This document shows positions 14,901 to 20,521 of a stretch of 20,521 nucleotides of DNA, piece after piece. The notes under the pieces are model-generated. The model saw nothing but the letters and a program-made list of their open reading frames with translations, had not been told where the DNA came from and searched no databases. This stretch comes from JAYWFX01 sp043778575. Lineage in GTDB: Bacteria > Patescibacteriota > JACMRA01. The translations under genes were made by a program, and so were the position numbers. The first letter of the stretch is position 1. The number at the start of each line of letters is the position of its first letter. The stretch is from positions 1 to 20,521 of the forward strand of contig JAYWFX010000069.1 of the NCBI GenBank assembly GCA_043778575.1, read 5' to 3'.

Positions 14901-15363
14901 TATAATTGAATGATTTGTCAGTTTGACTCCTCAGGTTTATCGTTCTGAGAGCATCGCTAGTGGATTGTAGTTCTAGCGACAGACCATTAGCTGAGTCCTC
15001 ACTGCTAGTGTTTTGCAGTGTTAGACCGATACTTACTTTGTCATTGAGATTAAAACGCTTGTCTCCATCAGGAGCATTCAAAAACTTCAGAGAAGCCACT
15101 ACTTGGGCTGGGGTGCTGGCTCGTGCTGGAGGTTTGGTCGGATTAGTTATAGTCATGTATCCCATGAGACCACCAATCAATGTATAAACAGCAGCAACTG
15201 ACACAAAAAGTTGGTATTTGCGTCGACTTCGATGAAATAGATTAAACGGTTTAAACTTGGTGTGTCGTTTAGGGAGTGTAATAATATGAGTTTTTACGCC
15301 TTTTTTGTGAACTTTCAACCAAACAGTGTGAAAGGTGTCCCTGAGGTGTTTACTTGAGAACAT
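11950..15363 (-). CDS. Large single-pass surface protein with beta-sandwich-like repeats
   Basis: No family recognised (1137 residues). The N-terminal ~50 residues are basic (RSRRKY just before the membrane), then one transmembrane helix (51-72), then Pro-rich NPTKPPARASTPA, then ~1050 residues outside. The outer part is rich in Ser, Thr, Asn and alternating hydrophobic residues, as in Ig-like or fibronectin-like beta domains. It contains twelve cysteines in six close pairs (for example CDFDGEIHLIC and CENESGSC) and none in the cytosolic or membrane part, which suggests disulfides formed outside the cell. No LPXTG or other wall anchor is seen at the C-terminus. A good promoter lies upstream; no SD. 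It may be a surface adhesin or S-layer-like protein; function unknown. Confidence 0.75.
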   Translation of the reverse strand: MFSSKHLRDTFHTVWLKVHKKGVKTHIITLPKRHTKFKPFNLFHRSRRKYQLFVSVAAVYTLIGGLMGYMTITNPTKPPARASTPAQVVASLKFLNAPDGDKRFNLNDKVSIGLTLQNTSSEDSANGLSLELQSTSDALRTINLRSQTDKSFNYTILSNEKNISLPSISSSGQSEYIIDTVLTKNSIDNLNIVSQISYTNQNGNQNGNSNFLTTQISQTKSENESLVFQPMASTFQPKETVKLTLTNPRLKKNSGKIYLANRKNLEPVSSSECDFDGEIHLICEAEFKDLPAGDYSALYMSNDEKAQSDISWFSVTGNQETLIPSEQTILETPFNKSSINGILPIVAKKVINLNQLANSSLPCIFDIYFNDKKVSSSTAAVNEDRNCQTILDASQLSQGNGIYKIKLAKSEMSLDISFTEKSKTLFSSSISGNIIRNKPVNIEVRGLNDTENKPLNGKKATLGLWHTLTNSFQELTSINNQFLSVSEGGMSFSIPYSYLDKGGVYQSIIKLEDGSQSEWLPINLSDKSVAFARENIKVEGTKAGEAMSLSIGSLVDKDNNQVTSGDCAVSVYTGTITPVLATGSIDKGVCKTSIKAGRLTKSGSALVSFSAPEIPTSINQSKQIIISPNSPTTFGGINLSTFPAQALTANSLIIGPVTDSFDNLTDGFGYTLELYRDDQLIKTFGDISVDHGYAQIVIPASMIDGQKLTARLMKNEAELQRVDFPVTSESQTFVLPPLPSSINSDKSIQIETKQNTFIENTQCKIRLIRSLGKNNELADDLRSDSRSCSFDWDLLENRDSSQLLMQFIIGNQMTSKIVNQKSGNANNLFVLTPQLRFTQNNDIDMTLLTSPLLDRQGLPVESSTLKWKYNGKLRDSQISNGMSSISVLANNLTTRDIQTNNNQRFLNLDFDVKASSSSINRTNNLNIFLGTNDINNHKDEFGVVSAQNIITQDSTSISTIKYTVDPANIEEETQTVESNIINLPHIFAFKSSNCTARDTDAGLSSFTLKSHYQGGFCYVQTSSELGKHTLSLQENNFTLLTHQYTVASKLPKVSICENESGSCLIQVDGDQTSPITSVITDGDREYQDESKGAENNMTISHKDLNPLKKYLIKVSFTIKDNQKVEIYREFIGSALAK

Positions 15364-15400
15364 GGTTATTTTTTTTGATTTTTGTTGTTAAATTAATCTC

Positions 15401-15429
15401 AATATATTTCAATTTTTTCTTCTTGGCAA
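15401..15429 (-). promoter_or_regulatory. Promoter of the large surface-protein gene
   Basis: On the minus strand TTGCCA (15429-15424) and TATATT (15406-15401) are separated by exactly 17 bp, each one base from consensus. The start of transcription would be near 15394, giving a ~30-base A-rich leader (AACAACAAAAA) with no SD. Confidence 0.6.
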
Positions 15430-15476
15430 ACAGTATTTTTACTACAATACATCATCCAAAAAGCAAATTCACAAGT

Positions 15477-17309
15477 TTAAACGATGATTCTAACTCCACC
15501 TAAATCTTTGTATTCGTAAGTAAAATAGTCGTGAAGTGAGCCTACAAATATACGATTTTTGGAGATATTGTGGCTTTCTGAAACTGCGTGAACCATTTCT
15601 GGATTAAACTCACCTTCTTTTTCTATATAATCTATATTTAGATGAGGATATACGCCTGATTTTTGGAGCAACGGTATAAACGCTTTTATGTCTTCACTAT
15701 GCTTGTTATCATCTGGATCAGTGGTGTCGTTGCAGTGGACGATAAGTACGTTTCTACCAGCCTCATTATTGTTTATGTAGGTCAGAATCTTGAATAGTCT
15801 CTCGGGGGTGTGTATAAAAACCAAGTACTGACCAGCAGTGACCTGTTTAAAATACCTGTGGATTACTGCATACACAGGAGTAATGTTTTTTGATGCTCGC
15901 AGTAGTAATCTGGTTATCATGTCTCGGTACACAAACATCATCACAAAGACAAACAGTGGCACGAAATACAGCAAAAAGTAGAAAATATTGCTAAAGTTGC
16001 CAAGCTGACCATCCACTGAAATCACATTCCCAATTAGACCAATGAGTGTGGAGACACCTGCCACAATCACGGTTATAGGTGATGCTCTAAATGTACGTTT
16101 GAGGTCTGGTCGAGTGGTTTTCAGCGTCAAATTAGCTAGGGCAAACATGCTCATGACTGCTAAAAAGCTAATAGCATATACACCTCCGAGCAGACTAGTA
16201 TTTCCCTGTGTTATGAGTAAAATAGAGACACAAAATGCAAAAAATGTAGCTACGATTATCGGATACGAACCCTGTTTGTTTTTCTTTGTGAGTATGATTG
16301 GGATACACTCGTCTAGACTCATACGATTTATCAAACCAGATACACCTACAAACGCTGTCAAAACAGCACCACAAAGAACCAAAAACGCATCGATAACCAC
16401 CATGTATTTAAAGAAGCTTCCGCCAATGATATCAGCCTGAAATGAGAGTAGAAAATTTTTATTGAGTTCGATAGTTTCTATACTGTTTAGACTCAAGGCT
16501 ACAAATGCAATGAGCGGATTAAATATAATCACACCCAAGAGCATATTTCTCAGAGTCTTTTTAAACACACCTTTGTTTTGTTCTTCCACAAAGTTGGCAC
16601 TACTTTCAAAACCAGAAACACCGAGTAGCGATGCAGAAAAACCCAACAATAGAATCATTCCCAGAGATTGCAAACTATTAAAATTTGTTGCCATTTGCAT
16701 TTTTTCAACCAGATGGTGAGAGGTTTCATTGAGGTTTTCTGAAAAGACACTTCCGTATCTCATAATATGGATAAACCCTAAGATTACAAAACTTGCTAAA
16801 GTAACGATGTGAAACCCAAAAATCCCTAGGGCAACTTTGGCAGAATCCTTTACACCCGAAATAACTAGTAGGGCAAATGCACCAAGCACAGCTATTGTAG
16901 CTATTATGATGGCAGGTGATCTCAGTGTGCTAGATACAATTTCTGTAGGTATAATCGTAGAAAGATAATCAACTCCTGCCTTGGACGAGATTACAGCTGT
17001 GGCAATATATGATAGGATGGTCAAAACACCAGCTGTGGCGGCGACACTTTTACTAGTACCGTTGAGCAGTGCATTGTAGCATCCTCCGTTGATAGGCATG
17101 GCTTCTACGACTTCTCTATATACACTTTTGTATAGTAACAATATAAGTCCCACTACAAATAATATAATTGGCGAATATACCCCTGCTATAGGGATAACTA
17201 TTCCAGATACATATAGTACTGAGCTGAGAATGTCGTTACCACAAATAGCTGTAGCAAAATACTGGTTGAGTTTGACATGTTCTACTGCATGTTCTTTTTG
17301 TTGAGTCAT
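15477..17309 (-). CDS. APC-superfamily amino acid/amine permease with a soluble C-terminal domain
   Basis: A 610-residue membrane transporter. The first helix carries CGNDILSSVLYVSG (23-36), the helix-breaking motif typical of APC-family permeases, followed by MPINGGCYNALLNG (~72-85), a second typical APC block. About twelve membrane helices end near residue 460. Residues ~495-610 are soluble: YLVFIHTPERLFKIL, NVLIVHCND and NRIFVGSLHDYF suggest a Rossmann-like, universal-stress-protein-type regulatory domain, which some APC transporters carry. The substrate is probably an amino acid, but which one is unknown. It lies 96 bp downstream of gyrA and 113 bp upstream of the large surface protein on the same strand. 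The ATG is preceded by AACAACAAAAAAT, with no SD. Confidence 0.88.
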   Translation of the reverse strand: MTQQKEHAVEHVKLNQYFATAICGNDILSSVLYVSGIVIPIAGVYSPIILFVVGLILLLYKSVYREVVEAMPINGGCYNALLNGTSKSVAATAGVLTILSYIATAVISSKAGVDYLSTIIPTEIVSSTLRSPAIIIATIAVLGAFALLVISGVKDSAKVALGIFGFHIVTLASFVILGFIHIMRYGSVFSENLNETSHHLVEKMQMATNFNSLQSLGMILLLGFSASLLGVSGFESSANFVEEQNKGVFKKTLRNMLLGVIIFNPLIAFVALSLNSIETIELNKNFLLSFQADIIGGSFFKYMVVIDAFLVLCGAVLTAFVGVSGLINRMSLDECIPIILTKKNKQGSYPIIVATFFAFCVSILLITQGNTSLLGGVYAISFLAVMSMFALANLTLKTTRPDLKRTFRASPITVIVAGVSTLIGLIGNVISVDGQLGNFSNIFYFLLYFVPLFVFVMMFVYRDMITRLLLRASKNITPVYAVIHRYFKQVTAGQYLVFIHTPERLFKILTYINNNEAGRNVLIVHCNDTTDPDDNKHSEDIKAFIPLLQKSGVYPHLNIDYIEKEGEFNPEMVHAVSESHNISKNRIFVGSLHDYFTYEYKDLGGVRIIV

Positions 17310-17405
17310 ATTTTTTGTTGTTTAGGTCGTTTTTAGATATGTACAACTAACCCATGAGCTTGTTTTTATACTTGGTCAATTAAATTGATGAAACCTTGGT
17401 TTGTT

Positions 17406-19952
17406 TTAGTTTATTCCTGCACTCACAACCAAGTCTCCTTCTTCTAGGCGAATTATTTTTATTCCTTGGGTATTTCTACTCATTTGGTTGATGTTTTCTG
17501 GGGAAATTCGTATAGTTATACCATTTTTTGTGGTGACAACTAGGCTACTCTCGTTTCCATATAGGATTTCCACTAGAACTGGGTGACCTGTTTTGTCAGT
17601 AGTTTTTAGAGTTTTTACCCCTTTTCCATTTCTAGCTGTCATCCTAAACTCTGCCAAATCAGTTTGTTTCCCATAACCATTTTCGGTTATTACCATGAGA
17701 GATGGATACGTCTTTATTTTGGTGTTGTCTTCATTATCTGCTGCTGGAGACGCCTCTTCTTCTTCGGACTCTTCTGCTACAAAATCAAATTGAGATAATT
17801 GTAGACTGATTACTCGTTCATCTTTACCAAGTTTTATACCCTTTACACCTCTGCTGGTTCTACCAATTTCTCGGATATCAGCGATAGAGCAAATAAGTGT
17901 TTTACCGTTGTTTGCAGACAAAATCACCTTGTCTTGATCGCTTCGACTATGTCCTACACCTACTAGCTCATCATCTTCGTCTAGGCTGATGGCTATTTTT
18001 CCTGCGATGTTTATACTGATATATTCCTCAATTTTAGTTCGCTTGATGATGCCGAGTTTTGTAGAAAACATCAGACTTCCTATAGGATTAGCTATTTCAC
18101 TTTTATCGATTGTCAATATATTGGTGACTTTTTCACCTTCCTTGAGGTTGAGATAGTTGATGATTGCCTGACCTCGACCAGTTCGACTACCACCGGGCAA
18201 ATCAAAGACACGTGTCTTGAATACTCGACCAGTGTTGGTAAAGGCAAATAGATAGTCATGGGAATTGCAGACTACACTATCTTTTACCCAGTCTTCATCT
18301 TTTGGATTGATACTACTCACGCCACGACCTCCACGTCTTTGTTCTCTAAAGTTGTCGATTGGTAAAATCTTTATATATTGTGAGTTGGTTAGTTGAATCA
18401 ACACATCTTCAGCTTCAATCAGATCTTCTTTACTCTGGTCATCTGGTCTGAGTGAGACAATTTCACTCCTTCTTTCCTCTTTAAATCGAGCTGCGGTATC
18501 TTTGATTTCACTGATCACCAAGGCAGTTTTTATTGTCGGCTTTTCTAGTATGTCCATGAGTTCGCCTACTAATTTGAGCTTAGCTTCTCGTTCAATTTCA
18601 ATTTTGGATTTATCTAGGCTGGTTAGGGTCTGCAGTCTCATATTTAAAACTGCTTCTGCCTGTCTCTCGCTGAGTTTAAATCGTTCTTGAAGTTTGTTGC
18701 TAGCATCGGTCTTGTCTGCGGATCCACGGATCAATTTAACCACTTCATCGATAAAATCTAGGGCAATTTTTAAACCTTCGAGTATATGAAGTTCAGCATT
18801 TGTCTTATCTAGATCAAACTGTGTTCTGCGAGTGACAATTTCGTATCTGTGAGCAATAAACTCATTCAAAATCTCCTTTAGATTCAAAAGCTTTGGTTGG
18901 CGACCCTGTTGGATGAGGGCTAAAAGATTGAAATTTATATTGATCTGGAAGTCGGTTAGTTTGTATATCTGGTTCAAGACGATTTCGGGGCTAGCGTCAC
19001 GCTTGGTTTCTATGACTACACGAATACCATCTTTGTTTGACTCGTCTCGGATATCGCGAATACCTTCTATTTTTTTGTCTTTTATGAGCTCGGCTAGTTT
19101 GATGAGGGTGTCAGCCTTATTTACTTGGTAGGGGATTTCGTTGAAAATAATTCTGCCTTCTTCTAGGGTTGATCGACTTCGTACCATTACTCGGCCGCGA
19201 CCAGTTTTGTAGGCTTGAACTAAGTCGTCTTTTCCATAAATGATCCCACCTGTTGGTAGATCTGGTCCTTTTACAAATTCCATGAGATCTTCGATTTCAG
19301 CCTCTGGGTCTTTGATGAGATGTAGAGTAGCTTGGATCACCTCATGAAGGTTGTGAGGAGGTACATATGTCGCCATACCTACAGCAATTCCTGAAACTCC
19401 GTTGACGAGTAAATTGGGAAACAGGGTCGGGAGGACGCGAGGTTCTTTTTGACTTCCATCGTAATTGTCCACAAAATCTACAGTATTTTTATCGATATCT
19501 TTGGTCAGAAATGGAGCTACTTTGCTCATTTTACTCTCTGTATATCTCATGGCAGCTGCAGAATCACCATCTACTGAACCAAAATTACCCTGACCATCTA
19601 CGAGTGGATACCGCATCGAAAACTCCTGAGCGAGTCGAACCAATGAGTCATACACAGATGAGTCACCGTGAGGGTGAAATTTACCCATGACTTCACCGAC
19701 AATTTGGGCAGATTTTCTGTATTTTGCACCGGGAGTTAGCCCCATCTTTTCCATGACATAGATGATACGGCGATGGACAGGTTTTAACCCATCACGCACA
19801 TCGGGTAGGGCGCGCGAGACAATCACACTCATGGCGTAGGTCAGATATGAACTCTGCATAACCTCCTCTAATATTCTAGGTTCTACAGCATCTTCTATAG
19901 TTACAGGGTTTGTGTTTATTTCAGCATCTCCCACAAAAATATCACTCGACAT
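17406..19952 (-). CDS. gyrA: DNA gyrase subunit A
   Basis: The cleavage-religation subunit of DNA gyrase, 848 residues. Residues ~25-140 carry the winged-helix and active-site blocks: SRALPDVRDGLKPVHRRI (46-63), HPHGDSSVYD (93-102) and AMRYTE with catalytic Tyr137. The GyrA box QRRGGRG (538-544), needed for DNA wrapping and negative supercoiling, marks this as gyrase rather than ParC. In the quinolone-resistance region, S98 and D102 match the sensitive residues (E. coli Ser83 and Asp87). The C-terminal beta-pinwheel is interrupted by an acidic insert (EESEEEEASPAADNED, ~725-740). The start is supported by GAGG 8 bp before the ATG. The partner gyrB is not in the window. The PIN toxin gene lies upstream on the same strand (48 bp). 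Confidence 0.97.
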   Translation of the reverse strand: MSSDIFVGDAEINTNPVTIEDAVEPRILEEVMQSSYLTYAMSVIVSRALPDVRDGLKPVHRRIIYVMEKMGLTPGAKYRKSAQIVGEVMGKFHPHGDSSVYDSLVRLAQEFSMRYPLVDGQGNFGSVDGDSAAAMRYTESKMSKVAPFLTKDIDKNTVDFVDNYDGSQKEPRVLPTLFPNLLVNGVSGIAVGMATYVPPHNLHEVIQATLHLIKDPEAEIEDLMEFVKGPDLPTGGIIYGKDDLVQAYKTGRGRVMVRSRSTLEEGRIIFNEIPYQVNKADTLIKLAELIKDKKIEGIRDIRDESNKDGIRVVIETKRDASPEIVLNQIYKLTDFQININFNLLALIQQGRQPKLLNLKEILNEFIAHRYEIVTRRTQFDLDKTNAELHILEGLKIALDFIDEVVKLIRGSADKTDASNKLQERFKLSERQAEAVLNMRLQTLTSLDKSKIEIEREAKLKLVGELMDILEKPTIKTALVISEIKDTAARFKEERRSEIVSLRPDDQSKEDLIEAEDVLIQLTNSQYIKILPIDNFREQRRGGRGVSSINPKDEDWVKDSVVCNSHDYLFAFTNTGRVFKTRVFDLPGGSRTGRGQAIINYLNLKEGEKVTNILTIDKSEIANPIGSLMFSTKLGIIKRTKIEEYISINIAGKIAISLDEDDELVGVGHSRSDQDKVILSANNGKTLICSIADIREIGRTSRGVKGIKLGKDERVISLQLSQFDFVAEESEEEEASPAADNEDNTKIKTYPSLMVITENGYGKQTDLAEFRMTARNGKGVKTLKTTDKTGHPVLVEILYGNESSLVVTTKNGITIRISPENINQMSRNTQGIKIIRLEEGDLVVSAGIN

Positions 19953-20000
19953 ACCAAAATCCTCATAACAAAGGGCTTTTTTGTCAAATCTAAATCTATT

Positions 20001-20420
20001 TTACACCTGTTCAGGATTTACCCTAACAATCTCTGGAAAACGATCAAAGTCTTTGTCAAAACTAATGATCTGAGATTGTGAATGTTTGGCATGGATGATC
20101 AGCCTACAGTCAGAAAAATTCAATTTAGTTTGAGCGAATAGTTCGAGTGTCTCAATAAGTTCAAGTTTATTCTCTACTATTATGTTTTCCAGACAAAGAA
20201 ACACAGTAACTGATTTAGCTGTTTGTTCTCGGCTGTAATGATACAATGATTTCGAAGTTAGTACATACACCACCTCGCTAATGATCAAATCTGTTGTTTG
20301 AACAACTAAAACACCTAATTGTATTTTTCTAAATAATCCTCGAGTTGCATTGCCCATATTTTCATTATCAAAAGTAATTGCTCGAATAAACACATTTGCA
20401 TCGACTACAGGATATTTCAT
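20001..20420 (-). CDS. PIN-domain ribonuclease, probable VapC-type toxin
   Basis: A 139-residue PIN-domain protein. The acidic residues expected at the metal site are visible: D7 (VVDANVFIR), E49 (IISEVVYVL), D104 (LNFSDCRLIIH) and D122 or D125 (SFDKDFDRF). This is the pattern of VapC-type toxins that cut structured RNA. The ATG overlaps the TGA of the gene before it (ATGA), so translation is coupled. That small upstream gene is the expected antitoxin, which supports a toxin-antitoxin role. It is followed by gyrA after 48 bp, so readthrough into gyrA is possible. Confidence 0.85.
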   Translation of the reverse strand: MKYPVVDANVFIRAITFDNENMGNATRGLFRKIQLGVLVVQTTDLIISEVVYVLTSKSLYHYSREQTAKSVTVFLCLENIIVENKLELIETLELFAQTKLNFSDCRLIIHAKHSQSQIISFDKDFDRFPEIVRVNPEQV

Positions 20421-20521
20421 AGTTCAGATTTTTTGTATTTAGTGATTTTGCTTTCAATTCGTGTATTGTTGAGTGTGGATTGTATTTCCTTATCTGATAT
20501 GAATCGATTAAAAGGGGTGGA
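20417..20521 (-). CDS. Probable antitoxin of the PIN toxin, C-terminal end only
   Basis: A minus-strand frame open from the right edge encodes 34 residues ending KITKYKKSEL and a TGA that overlaps the PIN gene start by 4 bp. The tail is polar and basic. No DNA-binding domain can be seen because the rest lies beyond the window. The role is inferred from position: antitoxin genes usually precede and overlap vapC. Confidence 0.6.
   Translation of the reverse strand, partial: STPFNRFISDKEIQSTLNNTRIESKITKYKKSEL

Noticed and set aside
16042..16440. 132-codon plus-strand frame inside the permease gene
   Set aside because: It is a shadow of the transmembrane coding region on the other strand, with no family features.

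Overview
The window is an AT-rich bacterial chromosome segment using the standard code: TGA is a real stop, for example at the end of the DUF559 gene and of the partial gene at the right edge. Core genes (dnaE 3' part, ftsH, pgl, gyrA) alternate with exported or surface proteins that have no clear family. Many starts lack a Shine-Dalgarno sequence and are preceded by a short A/T-only run. No outer-membrane assembly gene is visible. This mixture suggests a small-genome environmental lineage such as Patescibacteria/CPR, but that placement is an inference of modest confidence.

Left part (1-4611). The 3' part of dnaE, apparently broken by a frameshift at an A6 run, is followed on the + strand by a flavodoxin and then ftsH, which has its own promoter. 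Convergent to these is pgl (6-phosphogluconolactonase). About 0.5 kb upstream of pgl holds no convincing gene.

Repeat element (5096-5939). A small DUF559 (Vsr-like PD-(D/E)XK fold) nuclease gene sits between two nearly identical copies of a ~125-bp multi-palindromic repeat. The whole unit is bounded by ~26-bp imperfect terminal inverted repeats. A diverged copy of the repeat core, without the gene, lies at 10446-10550. This looks like a compact nuclease-carrying mobile element and its solo remnant, and it is the best candidate here for an undescribed system.

Envelope region (5978-10205). It holds a secreted Asn/Gly-rich protein with a good SD and a strong terminator downstream, a Tat-exported L,D-transpeptidase (YkuD family), and a minus-strand pair: an exported Pro/Thr/Ser-rich protein followed by a 140-residue beta-rich protein with its own intrinsic terminator. 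The proteins probably act in or on the cell wall.

Toxin-antitoxin and Nudix (10630-11819). A promoter drives an RHH-like antitoxin and a RelE/ParE-like toxin, which meet a Nudix hydrolase tail to tail with a 2-bp gap.

Right part (11950-20521, all minus strand). Reading in the direction of transcription: the end of a probable antitoxin gene, a PIN-domain toxin overlapping it by 4 bp, gyrA, an APC-type transporter with a soluble C-terminal domain, and a 1137-residue single-pass surface protein with its own promoter and six closely spaced cysteine pairs. No tRNA, rRNA or CRISPR array was recognised.
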